Below, piece by piece: positions 25,701-35,925 of a DNA stretch of 64,000 bases (positions within the stretch are counted from its first letter, which is position 1; every line of letters starts with the position of its first letter). The DNA is from Brasenia schreberi (taxonomy: Eukaryota > Streptophyta > Magnoliopsida > Nymphaeales > Cabombaceae). The notes below the pieces were generated by a model. It made no database searches. It worked only from the letters and a program-made list of their open reading frames with translations, and was not told the origin of the DNA. Location of the stretch: the NCBI GenBank assembly GCA_036023115.1, contig JAYKKT010000061.1, forward strand, positions 12,757,501 through 12,821,500. Direction: 5' to 3'. A program made the position numbers and the translations under genes.

Positions 25701-27548
25701 AATCACAGATCAAAAATGAGCAATCATGGTCAACCAAGCCAATTGAACTGAGTCTAGGTTCGGTTGACAAGACCTGGTTTTGATTAGGTTTTATCTATCG
25801 TGGATAACAAACTGGGTTTGGGTCTGGATCATTAGACGATTCGGTAGTAGCCAGTTAAACAATGGACCACGATGAAGCAGTAGAGGAAGGTAGCAATTTC
25901 GGCAACTGTGGTGCGAATCTAGCTAGTCGAGGTGGTGGATGATCGGGGCGTCGCTCGTAACGGTAGTGGTGATGGAGAAGGTGGACGATCACTGGCTTAA
26001 GACAACTTGAGGATGTCAAAAGGCCGGCTGTAGTCATGAGCATAGGGAAGAGAATGGCCTTAAGCAAACCGGGACATTTCTGATCGTTACGGACGACAAT
26101 GATCAACCAGAAAACTGCATGGATCCTCTCGTGTTGATAAAGGGCCACATAGGATCTCGTCAGACTGGTTGGGAAATGCCCTAGTTCGTTGTAGTTACAT
26201 TGGCTGGATTTTGAACGAAGAACATAAGTTTTCTGACAGTCTACTTCAACAAGAGCTACGACTGTTCATAAGTTGATCAGAGGCCATGACAACCCGTTCC
26301 GTTTTTGAGAGTGAGAACGAACAATTTTTTCAGATCGGCAATTCATGGATCCCATGCCCCTTAGTGTGGGAAAAAGCTGGGCTTGGTTTGGTTTCTTTCT
26401 TGTAACTCGAAATGTAGTTTGTGTTCTAGTCTGTTGGCTTCTAGGAGTTTAGTAGAACACTTGATGCAAACATTTGGCAAGTTAAATGAGTCTGTCACGA
26501 ACCGACCTCCAGCAAACTCAAAACCTCATAGAAGTGTTGTCAGCTCGATCCATAATGGTGTTGCTAAATAGCATGTCGAACAAACAGTTTGAATGCTCTC
26601 ACACATGCCTAATAGCTAGGCTTGTCTCTCTCACGATCTCTTAATCTCAACAAAAGATACAAAAAAAAAAAAACAAATATGAATTATGGCAGAAAATCTC
26701 CTTAAAATGAAACATCACTAATAGAAAAGAGACACTTGACAGAGACACCAAATGTGATCCCATAACACTAATAACTAATCTGGATCCAAAATCTAAATCC
26801 ATTATCTAAACTACAGTCCAAATGATTCTAGATGGATCCAAATGAGATCCAAACTATTCCAAACCAAATGACATCTAAATCAAGTAGGACTTTTTCAAGT
26901 CCAAATCAACACACCATATGGATCATGAGCAGGCTCTACCAGCATCCCATCGGGGTCCTGTTATAGAGTCGAAGATGAGCTGCTTGGTGAAAGTTGAAAA
27001 CTGAAAAAAGTTATTGCGTAGGAGTATGTCATTTTTATTTGGTTTCATGACCAACTCTTTTGAGTACGGATCTTTAATGAACATAAGCTGAGTTGTCCGA
27101 GCTCAAAGCGAGTTAGTCATTGGAGTTGATACTCTAGTCTTTAACATGCAATGCTCATTCAAATAAATAAAGTTACTAAAACTTTATGTCAAATATTTCT
27201 TTTGTTATACAATTTCATTGTAAAAAGGCCTAACCATTTGGCAGGATGTAGGGCAATGTGCTTTTCAATACTTTAAACTCTCTCTCTCTCACACCCACAC
27301 ACATATACATATGCATGTATATGTAAATGTGTGGACTGTATGTATCTGCAAATAGGCTTTCACTTAGGTTGCTTCCTTTAAGTAATTTGTCATGTCAATG
27401 AAATTAGTTGCAACAAAAATAACCATACATAAGTTAAAGCATATGATGAGGGTTGCATTGTGAAGCTCGATTCAAATTTTCAATATTTATCATGTGAATC
27501 CGTAGAGATGTTTAAATAGATTTAGGCATGAATGGTTACAACTTTTCT
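25701..27548. other. intergenic DNA, no gene recognised
   Basis: Contains repeated short GGATCC/CCAAAT-type phrases around 26760-26900. No coding region was supported. Confidence 0.4.
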
Positions 27549-27549
27549 T

Positions 27550-27589
<40 letters not shown>

Positions 27590-27592
27590 AAG
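27549..27592. repeat. compound (TA)n(GA)n microsatellite
   Basis: A TA run of about 20 bp changes into GA of about 24 bp. Confidence 0.9.
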
Positions 27593-27798
27593 AGGTATAT
27601 TAAGTGGCAGAACTAAAATTTCAGTAAAGTGAGTCCAATAGCCTATTTGACTACTTAAGGTGGGGCGAACCGAACCATGTATAGTAGCATGGATTGAGTT
27701 GTGCTTTAGAGTTTTTTATATATTTTTCTACACTTTTTGTGATCACCTCAAAAAGGAAAGAGAAGCGTGAATACTTAATGTCACTGTAGGGTTTTTCA

Positions 27799-27893
27799 TC
27801 GTATATATAATATATAAATATTCGAACCCTTCCAGCACCGGTCGTTCAACGTACATATGATGAATAAATATTCGAACTCTATCAGCACCGGTC
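27799..27893 (+). repeat. tandem duplication, about 50-bp unit
   Basis: Two diverged copies of a block ending AATATTCGAACYCTWYCAGC and ACCGGTC lie about 50 bp apart. Confidence 0.8.
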
Positions 27894-28020
27894 AGCAGGA
27901 GTCAGACCAATAGCTGTCCACTTCATTTCCGAAATGGAAAAGCACAGGTCATAAGGGAAATCATTTATAGACATGAGAATGCAAGACCTATTGAAAAAGC
28001 TTACCAGCTGCTACCAGACT

Positions 28021-28128
28021 TTCTCTCTCTAAATTAACAACGGTATGAATGAACAATTCTCTTCTTATTAGGACCAGAATTTCTCTCTCTAAATTAACAA
28101 TGGTGTGAATGAACAATTCTCTTTTTAT
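28021..28128 (+). repeat. 60-bp tandem duplication
   Basis: Two near-identical copies start with TTCTCTCTCTAAATTAACAA and end with CTTATTAGG-like sequence. The second copy is cut at 28129, exactly where a MITE begins. Confidence 0.9.
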
Positions 28129-28371
28129 TAGGGATGTTCATGAGACGGGGTGAGGTCGGATATCAAAGTCTCCATTCCCATTTCAAAACTCTATCCTTAT
28201 CCTTGCAACTGAATCGCAAGATAGAAACCTATTATCCCATCCTCAATCTCCATCGAAGATTTTTTTACTCTTTATTCGTGTTTTCACTCCATCGATTCAT
28301 GTTTCCACTCCCAGAATCTGCCTCCTTTGGAGCGGGTCCTTGTGATGAGCTCCTCACCATGAGTATCCCTA
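28129..28371. mobile_element. hAT-type MITE (243 bp)
   Basis: The left end TAGGGATGTTCATGAG matches the complement of the right end (TAGGGATACTCATGGTG). The flanking 8-mers CTTTTTAT and CTTCCTAT agree at 6 of 8 positions, fitting a decayed 8-bp target duplication. No coding capacity is expected, so the short open frame inside it is spurious. Confidence 0.65.
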
Positions 28372-30172
28372 CTTCCTATGGAAAGAAAAAAACAGTACTC
28401 AAAGTAATTAGCTCAACGACAGGATGAGATCCCCTCGCATTTGCTGCATACATTTTTTTTTCATATTATTGTTCTTTTGCTTTGATTGAAAGATACCCAA
28501 GCCGACGACCATCCTTCAAAATTGGTGTTTTCTGGGGGTGCGTCGTTCAATGAAGATTGACCGGCGGTCCTAATTTTGTTGACAAACATGCTACGACTTT
28601 AACATATTTAAAGGTAAAACTTCACGAGGAATCTTTCGAAATGCTTTTTATATGAGAAAATTTTAAAAGTCGTACCACAAATTTGGTGACAATTTAAAAA
28701 TGAGCTGTAGGTTGTCATATCTTCAATAAGAATGAGTGAAATTTCAATAGCACACTTTACTAGCAGCAGTTCAAGAACGATACTTTACCTTCAGATGTTC
28801 AGTTTTGAGTAGAATGCACCATCCATAATGATTTAACACTTCTTTTAATTGATTTAATACTAATTAATTGAAAGTTAATCCGTTAAGTTTATAAGCTCAT
28901 CGTTTTGAACATTTTCGTGCATCTGAGTCAGACATGGCTGGTCTTGAACCTTTCCAATGGTTCGAATCACCACCAAACTGGTAGAAACCAAAACCAGCTG
29001 GACTGGGCTTGGAGCCATTCCGTTGTGTTTCCTTCTTGCATGGAACTGAAACTAGAACCGGTGGTTTTGAACTGTCAATTTATGTTTTATTTATAATTTT
29101 CCTTTGAAATCAGATTTGTAACCAGAACCTATGGTCGACCATTCATCCCAATTTCATGGGATGATTAACTTCATAGATTTGCCTTCAAAGCCTCGTGTTA
29201 ATTTCTTCTCGAAGGATAACATAAAGTTATCAATTCACTTCAATAGAATTTACTCTATGGACAATGGACATCTTCGTAATAGTTTATCATATATACAAAA
29301 GTTACGTGCTCAGCTTCATCAAAAAGAAAAATTAGGTGTTCATCATAACCTTTTAGTTGAATTTTCCACAATATGAACAAATTAGGCGTCTTTTCTTGCC
29401 AAAGAAATCGCCTAGTACAGGCAAATGCAAAGCAAAATCCTTACGCATTTTTCGGTGTAATAATTCAATTAATTATAATAAAAATGTTCTTCACATTAAA
29501 AATTTGACTAGAGCTCATCGTTAGTCAACTTTCATTTCAGGTTCGGTCCCGGTTCTTAGTAATTGCAAGTTTGGAACTACTGATTCCGGTTTACTGGAGA
29601 AAGCAGTCATGTCATGTAGAGTTTCATCTGCTATAAGAAACCTTTTCCTCGAAGGAAAGCAACTAGAGTGGAGGAAACGGATAGACACGTACAAGGATGG
29701 CGAAAAGAGAGTTCCATCTGTTTTGATCACTTTGCAAATTATAGTAACGCTAGTTTGTTTTACATAGCCAGATTGGAAATGGTAGATTTTCCTTTTCAAT
29801 ACAAAACTTTTCTTGATTGGCAACCTTTTGTGTAAGGCAGATACCCAAGGTGCACACCTTTTGTGTAAGGTAGATTTTCCTTCAAGTCGGCTAGTTAAGA
29901 GACTGTCTTTTTCTTTGGTATAATGGGTATCGAACAGATGATGACCTTCAGCTTGTGAGTCGACTCCCTCCCAAGGTGAGATATTGTTCATTTTGCTCCT
30001 TTACTATCTTCGTTTATAAATGCGTCCTGACCTTCAACCCGAGCTTTAGCTCAACCGTAGGGCTGTCGACCCCAACGCTGCAACGGTGAGTTTTGATTGT
30101 GAGTTTGATTGGGGCTGCAAGCGCGTGTGGGTGTCTTATGCTTGAGCCTCCCTTTTCTTTTTAAAAGTCCAA
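28372..30172. other. intergenic DNA, no gene supported
   Basis: A 156-codon minus-strand frame at 29521-29991 is the longest open stretch. It has no recognisable domain and includes a duplicated CACCTTTTGTGTAAGG phrase, so it is not called as a gene. Confidence 0.4.
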
Positions 30173-30180
30173 GTGACAGT

Positions 30181-30281
30181 CAGTGGCGGATCTAAAAAAT
30201 AGTGTTGGAGGGAGGGCGTATATACTTCATCGTGTTAGGGGGCCGAAGTATGAATCTCAACCAATAGTGTATCCGCCATTG
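30181..30281. mobile_element. hAT-type MITE (101 bp)
   Basis: The terminal inverted repeats are CAGTGGCGGATCTA on the left and CAATGGCGGATACA on the right, typical of the Tip100-like CAGGGGCGG class. The flanking 8-mers GTGACAGT (30173-30180) and GTCATAGT (30282-30289) match at 6 of 8 positions. Confidence 0.7.
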
Positions 30282-30382
30282 GTCATAGTTATTCACGAAT
30301 CATATATGCGAATTATTTATCTATGATGAAACTGTATTTCAAAGTTTTCACAACCGGTAGATTCAAAATACCCCATCCTTCT

Positions 30383-30390
30383 CCTCTGTC
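30383..30390 (+). repeat. left target-site duplication of the 5.5-kb hAT element
   Basis: CCTCTGTC, repeated exactly at 35918-35925. Eight bases is the hallmark length for hAT insertion. Confidence 0.9.
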
Positions 30391-30408
30391 CTATGTAGCA
30401 TGGGTACG
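30391..30408 (+). repeat. left terminal inverted repeat of hAT
   Basis: CTATGTAGCATGGGTACG. It differs from the right end at two positions. Confidence 0.9.
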
Positions 30409-30605
30409 CCTATTTGGGCGTCGTACCCGTACCCGGTACGTACCGGGTACGGGTACGTGTATGGGTACTATGGATACGTACCCATACACATTTTAACATA
30501 CCGGTACACCAATACGTATTTCGGTACGCGTACCTAAAATGGGTACGCCACGTACCGGTACCCGGTACGTGGATGGACCGGATTCGGGTCAACTGACCCG
30601 AATCC
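30409..30605 (+). repeat. left subterminal array and perfect hairpin of hAT
   Basis: Dense runs of GTACCC, GGTACC and GGGTACG in both orientations over about 160 bp. The block closes with a perfect inverted repeat at 30580-30605 (GGATTCGGGTCA, 2-bp loop, TGACCCGAATCC). In Ac/Ds, transposase binds short subterminal repeats, so these are probably binding sites. Open frames across this block are artefacts. Confidence 0.8.
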
Positions 30606-30617
30606 AATCAAAAAAAA

Positions 30618-30850
30618 AAAAAAGAAAACCCTAACGTACCTCGAGTCTGGATTCTTCCCCTGGCTCTCTCTCTCTCTCTCTCCCCTTCCGTCCTTCGTCT
30701 CGCAGCTTCGTTCGTCTCAGGCCGACCGCCGATCAGTGCGATCACCGACCGCCGGCCACCGTCGACATCCCTACCCTAGCCTTAACTCTTCCATTCTTCT
30801 TGGCCGCCAGATTAACTGCGTGTGTGTGCATCTGCTGTGATAGACTCTCG
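30618..30850 (+). promoter_or_regulatory. probable promoter/5' leader of the hAT transposase
   Basis: A CT microsatellite (30664-30682) is followed by GC- and CpG-rich sequence unlike the AT-rich surroundings, starting shortly after an AAACCCTAA motif. Such a pyrimidine patch and GC-rich leader are common at plant transcription starts. The coding ATG is 2 kb downstream, directly after a splice acceptor, so a leader exon upstream is required. Confidence 0.45.
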
Positions 30851-31550
30851 TTGTGAGTGTTAGTTATAATTTATTAGTCCGACTCCCTGTGTTGAATATA
30901 AATTGAATTCATTCTTGGGCAATTTGAATGGAGTATCGTTTGTTTCCATTTAACGTGGATATTTTGCTGTTCGCTTGTATAAGAATCTCGCGGTTACCAT
31001 ATACGGTGAGCGGAAACACAGGTTTATAGAAAATGATCCTACTCACTTGAAACTATCAATTCATTTACTTGCTGACCTAGATGATTATGTTTATCTTTAT
31101 TTTGAGTGATTGATGAAAGCTAAACTCTTACTGGTAGTGTGTTTTGTTTGGAGAAAGCTAATGTTAGTTTTCTTTTCTTTCACGGAAATTCTATCGTTGC
31201 TTGTATTCTGGCTCTGCTTGTAATTCAACTTCATGGGATTTGGGCACTTGGTGAAATGCTTGAAGAGAGAATATATTGTTATGTCTGTTCTGGATATTGG
31301 GGACAGAGGCATGTGATCGATGAAGTGCTTGTTTCCTATGAAATGCTGAATGCTAATGGTTTCAATCATTTATTTTTCTATGCTCATTTTCTGGAGGTTA
31401 AACAGCTTATAAATTGTTGATGTCTGATTGTTTCACATGTCAAATACCGAACACATGTCGCAATGCCTTGTTCATGTCCAGGACAAAATTATTCTTTTTA
31501 GCTAGCTCTGTTTTTATGTATGTCTTAAGTTAATTCTTTAATAATTACAG

Positions 31551-31787
31551 AACCGAGGAAGCTTCTGGTGAGATAGGTAGGAGTGACTACTGAATCAACG
31601 AAGAGCAGTAGCAATCAACTAGTTGTTGGGGTTTCATAAAGAAGACAGTAAGATGGCCATAAAGAACAAGAGCTCCTTCTCAAGGAACCCCTCAAACACC
31701 ATCTATCCTCCTCCCCCTGGTGTGAAGCCAGGACCAAATGGCACATTCTTAGTCTCCACTGGGATTTTCCATCTTGACAATATCCTC
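31551..31787 (+). pseudogene. captured fragment resembling the 5' end of ELP4 (Elongator subunit 4)
   Basis: An ATG at 31653 starts 45 codons containing KSSFSRNPS, PPPGVKPGPNGTF and STGIFHLDNIL. Plant ELP4, a subunit of the Elongator tRNA-modification complex, starts with the same order: an SSFSRN block, a GxKxGPNGT block, then S(S/T)GIxDLDxIL. Similarity stops after DNIL, near where the ATPase-like core (GGG...) would begin, so this is a truncated first exon with its leader. A CAG acceptor precedes the leader near 31550 and a GTGAG donor lies at about 31568. It is inside the hAT boundaries and in the same direction as the transposase. Whether it contributes to the transposase transcript is unknown. 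Confidence 0.7.
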
Positions 31788-31982
31788 TCTACGTTATTTT
31801 ATTTATTGGTCAAATAGGATATATGCTGCATACCCTATCTTTTTGTTCCTTCTCATTTGTTTGTTGTCTGTTCTTACTCGGTTTTTCCACAAATTCGTGC
31901 TATTTGATGTGATCCCTTGTCAAAAGGAGGTCACTTGCTTCACTTCTTCCTTAAAATTGGGTTCAAAGATATTGGGTGGTGT

Positions 31983-32600
31983 GTGATATATTCAGGTGGA
32001 AATGGGGATGGGGCTTATTTCGTATTGAAACATTGAATTGAAGCCTTCAACAAAGTGGTTTATGTGTATGCCACTTTTATTCACTGTGTGTGCATGCTAC
32101 ATTGGTTATATGTGTGCACTGTGCAGCAATCCTGTTATGTGTGTGTGCATCTTTACTCACTGTGTGTGCATTGTTTCTACTGTGATATATTCAGGTGGAA
32201 ATGGGGCTCATTTCGTATTGAAACATTGAATTGAAGGCATGCCGACATGTTTCATGTTTGTGACATTATGTGGTTTATGTACACTTACAAGTTACAACGT
32301 TATGTGGTTTATGTGAAATAGTTGTCACTTGTCAATGGAATCGGATATATACACTTACAATGTGGTTGCTGTGATATGGGAGTAATCCTGTTATATGTGA
32401 GTAAGAGAGCTCAAATGCAATGTTGCAGAACAATGAAGCACTGTTATATGTGTGCACTGTGCAGCAATCCTGTTAACAGTAGCAATCCTGTTATGTGTGT
32501 GTGCATCTTTACTTATTGTTATTCGTATGTCCTTGTGCTATAGTAAAGAGTCATTCTTACTTCTTAGAGTGTTGTCCTTGTATTGTAAAAGCAATCCTGT
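31983..32600 (+). repeat. internal direct repeats in the hAT leader region
   Basis: A block starting GTGATATATTCAGGTGGAAA and ending ACATTGAATTGAAG occurs at 31983-32043 and 32182-32237. The phrase TGTGCACTGTGCAGCAATCC occurs near 32112 and 32451, and AGCAATCCTGTTA recurs twice more to about 32602. This looks like repeated local duplication. Confidence 0.75.
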
Positions 32601-32703
32601 TAACAGAACAATACACATGATGTTAACCTTTCAACATAGTGTTCAATTATCAATTTATCATAGTAAAGATACCCAATGACACCCTCATTTTGTTTATTTT
32701 CAG

Positions 32704-34963
32704 ATGTCTAATATGTCTGCTACTGGTAGTACTTCGTCTGCTTCAATCACTAGTAAATTTGCATTTGGAAAACCAGAAAAAGGTTGCCCGCTTTGGGCAT
32801 ATGTGTCATTGTTACAAAACAAAAAGGCAGGAGGTGGAAATGCAAGTTGGCGGTGTAACTACTGTGGTTTAACTTATAAAGGTTCATATTTTAGAGTGAA
32901 GTGTCACTTATTAAAGGAAAAAGGAAATGGCATAGTTGTTTGTTCGGGTGTTACTGATCAATATCTTTCAGAGATGATACAAATTGAGAGAGAAGCACAT
33001 GAAAAATCTAGACAATTACAAGTTTCCTTACCTACTGGAACTACAAGTTTGAATCCACCTACACTTGAATCATTTGATGGAAGTAAAAGAAAAAGATTAG
33101 GTGAAAGCCAATTGGCAAAAGCATTTAACAATGAAGCAAGAGATCACTTGACATGTGAAATAGGAAGATTATTTTACTCTGCAGGTTTGCCTTTTAATGT
33201 AGCTAGAAACCCTTATTATGTTAGTGCATTCAAATATGCTTCTAACACCTCAATTTCGGGTTTTACTCCACCTAGTTACAATGCAATCAGGACTACACTA
33301 TTACAGAAAGAGAAAGTTCTTTTGATGAGATTGCTTCAACCTATCAAAGATACTTGGCCAGAAAAGGGAGTAAGCATAGTTACAGATGGGTGGACTGATG
33401 TACAAAGAAGACCTTTGATTAACTTTATGGCTATTTCAGATACAGGCCCTATGTTTTTAAGGTCTATTGATTGCTCTGGTGAGGTGAAAGATAAAAACTT
33501 TATTGCGGATGAAATTATGAAAGTTATTAATGAGGTTGGATCTCAAAATGTTGTACAAGTTATAACAGATAATGCACCTGTTTGTAGAGCAGCTGGGATG
33601 ATTATTGAATCAGTTTATCCTAATGTTTTTTGGACACCATGTGTAGTGCACACCTTGAACCTTGCTTTGAAGAATATTTGTCAGCCTAAGAACTCCATAA
33701 ATAATGAAATTCCTTATAATGAATGTTATTGGATAACTGATGTCGCTGATGATGCCATTGCTATTAAAAACTTTATCATGAATCATTCTATGAGGTTAGC
33801 AATGTATAACCAGTTTGTGCATCTAAAGTTACTTGCTGTTGCTGAAACAAGATTTGCTTCGACGATTATTATGTTAAAAAGGATAAGAACCATCAAGCAT
33901 GATCTTCAAAGAATGGTTATCAGTGACCAATGGTCTCATTATAGAGATGATGATGTTTTAAAGGCTGCAGTTGTGAAAGATATGATCTTGAATGATATTT
34001 GGTGGGATAAAATTGATTATATTTTAAACTTTACAAAGCCTATTTATGATATGCTTCGACTATGTGATACTGATAAGTCAGTCCTTCATTTGGTTTATGA
34101 GAAATGGGACTCTATGATCGAGCAAGTAAAGGCAGTTATTTATCAGCATGAAGGCAAAGAGTTGAATGAATATTCTACCTTCTACAAAGTAGTATATGAT
34201 ATTCTCATTGATAGATGGACCAAAAGTTACACACCACTTCATTGTTTGGCGCATTCTCTAAATCCGAGGTAAACTCTTTTAAGTTTTACGATTTAAATAA
34301 CTTTATTTCTGTTCTTATTATGTTGATACTTGATATATTTGTTTTCTATTTTGTAGGTATTATACAAGGCAATGGATTGAAGAAGTTCCTAATAGAATTC
34401 CCCCACATAAAGATAATGAAATTTGTGAAGGAAGGAATAAATGTCTGCGAAGGTTCTTTCAAGATCCAAAAGAAAGGCTAGAAGTTACAAAAGAATTTGT
34501 GAAATTCTCAAGCAATGAAGAAGAACTTGGACAATTTGATTGTTTAGAAAATAGATGGAGTTTATCTCCAAAAGAATGGTGGGTTATGCATGGGTCATCA
34601 ATTCCTAAGCTTCAAACGATCGCTTTAAAGCTTCTTTCGCAACCATGCTCATCTTCATGTTGTGAAAGAAATTGGAGCACATATTCATTCATCCATTCTT
34701 ATAGAAGAAATAAGTTAAAGCCTCAAAGAAGTGAAGATTTGGTTTTTGTTCATACAAACCTTCGTCTTCTTTCAAGAAAGAGTAAGGATTACGTGCAAGG
34801 TGAAACAAAAATGTGGGATGTTGGTGGAGATGATTGGGATCCATTGGATGGAGCCGGAATTCTTGAAGTTGCATCATTGTCTCTTGATGAATCAAATATG
34901 GAAGCAGTCCTTTTTACAGATGATAGTGAAGGAAATACTGAAATCGAGACTGTTGGAGTTTGA
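32704..34963 (+). CDS. hAT-family transposase, intact, two exons
   Basis: Exon 1 is 32704-34268 and exon 2 is 34357-34963, with an 88-bp GT-AG intron. Joined, they give 723 codons without interruption. A BED-type zinc finger at about residues 25-80 (W31, C51-x2-C54, H68, C80) should bind the element ends. The hAT/DUF659 core follows: the TDGWTD motif carries D228, ITDNAP carries D289, and C313-x2-H316 (TPCVVH) is the family's CxxH. Exon 2 has the C-terminal dimerisation motif around SCCERNWST, whose Glu is the expected third catalytic residue, then the R-R-N-K-L segment. All three catalytic positions are therefore present. The ATG lies directly after a TTTTCAG acceptor, implying a 5' UTR intron. 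The protein acts in the nucleus, cutting and rejoining the element. Confidence 0.93.
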
Positions 34964-35475
34964 AACAAAATGTATTTAGATTCAAAATATTGTGCTTAGA
35001 ATATGAATTTTGATACAAACTCGTAACTTTTTTGTGTTGATATGCTTCTTGTAATATTTTGTTCGAAATTGGAATGATATTGTTTCATAATTCATTGTAT
35101 GATTGTATCCAAGTTTGTATTTGTTTGTTTGTTCATGAACTATTTAATACGAGTTTGTTGTGAGTTTATGTAATACGTAGGAAGATTGCACTACAAAGTA
35201 CGAGTTTAAAACAGGTATGCCATATCATAATCACTTTCATTTTATTATACCTTTTTCATTGATTTTGAGCTAACTTCATGAAAATCATTCAGATATTAAG
35301 ATGGATGTGCAAGATATGCATAGCTTTAAATCTGCTTCATTTGATGTTGACATGCTGTGATTGACAAAGGTCTATCTATCTCTTCATTAATTCTTTTTGT
35401 ATATGTTGGTCTTGCTTATATGTTGTTGACTTCATTATTCTGATTTATGATATTCTTGAAATGATGCTTCTTCAG
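34964..35475 (+). other. hAT 3' region, probable transposase 3' UTR
   Basis: AT-rich, with no frame. It follows the transposase stop and precedes an exon-like block. Confidence 0.5.
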
Positions 35476-35581
35476 GAGGAACTCTTGATTCTCTTATGGG
35501 AAGCACTGCAACCCCAATGACGGAGATCGCCTTTTATGTTGGTTTCAGATCTTTTCTTGCAAATTCAATTGACGACTTCTG
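35476..35581 (+). other. exon-like block inside hAT, origin unknown
   Basis: 106 bp bounded by a CTTCTTCAG acceptor and a GTATGT donor. It is open in at least one frame (reading ...GGTLDSLMGSTATP...) and GC-richer than its flanks. It may be a second captured host exon or a 3' UTR exon. I do not recognise the peptide. Confidence 0.35.
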
Positions 35582-35717
35582 GTATGTGTTTGTTGTTTAA
35601 TTGTTCTTACTTTGAAGAAGAATATAAATGTCATTCTCATAGTCATAGTTAGAATAAAATTATTCACAAAACACTAGAATGCTCTTTAAAATATAGAATG
35701 CTCTATATAATTGTGTG

Positions 35718-35721
<4 letters not shown>

Positions 35722-35766
<45 letters not shown>

Positions 35767-35796
35767 TTATTTATTTATTTATTTATTTATTTATTT
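35722..35796. repeat. (TA)n followed by (TTTA)n microsatellite
   Basis: About 36 bp of TA pass into TTTA units, just inside the right subterminal array of the hAT. Confidence 0.9.
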
Positions 35797-35807
35797 TTTA
35801 ATACTGC

Positions 35808-35899
35808 CGTACCCGTACCTTAGTTTTTTAGAAAATTGCGTACCCCGTACCCGTACCGGGTACCGGTACCGTACCCGTACCGGGTACCGGTACCGTACC
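35808..35899 (+). repeat. right subterminal array of hAT
   Basis: Runs of CCGTACCC and GGGTACCGGTACC in tandem (an approximately 27-bp unit occurs twice). They are related to the left array. Confidence 0.8.
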
Positions 35900-35917
35900 C
35901 GTATCCATGCAACATAG
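35900..35917 (-). repeat. right terminal inverted repeat of hAT
   Basis: The minus strand reads CTATGTTGCATGGATACG, matching the left end at 16 of 18 bases. Confidence 0.9.
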
Positions 35918-35925
35918 CCTCTGTC
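35918..35925 (+). repeat. right target-site duplication of hAT
   Basis: CCTCTGTC, identical to 30383-30390. It continues into TCTCTCTCTT, so the target was a pyrimidine tract. Confidence 0.9.

Larger units (their letters stand above)
30391..35917 (+). mobile_element. complete, apparently autonomous hAT transposon (5527 bp)
   Basis: The boundaries are set by three independent signs: 18-bp terminal inverted repeats matching at 16 of 18 positions, a perfect 8-bp target duplication CCTCTGTC, and GTACCC/GGTACC subterminal arrays just inside both ends. In order it holds a left array, a GC-rich leader, an ELP4-like captured fragment, a long 5' intron region with internal repeats, a two-exon transposase with no stop or frameshift, an exon-like block and the right array. 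An intact reading frame with identical target duplications implies a recent insertion. Cut-and-paste movement by the encoded transposase is expected from the family, but activity is not shown by sequence alone. Confidence 0.92.

Noticed and set aside
28134..28427. 97-codon plus-strand frame
   Set aside because: It starts inside a 243-bp MITE and shows no domain.
29131..29376. Possible organelle-derived frame
   Set aside because: Composition suggested plastid DNA, but no plastid or mitochondrial gene could be matched.
29521..29991. 156-codon minus-strand frame
   Set aside because: Long for chance, but it has no recognisable motif, contains an internal duplicated phrase and lacks clear promoter or splice context.
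30410..30607. Open frames on both strands of about 60-65 codons
   Set aside because: They are created by the GTACCC/GGTACC subterminal array of the hAT element.
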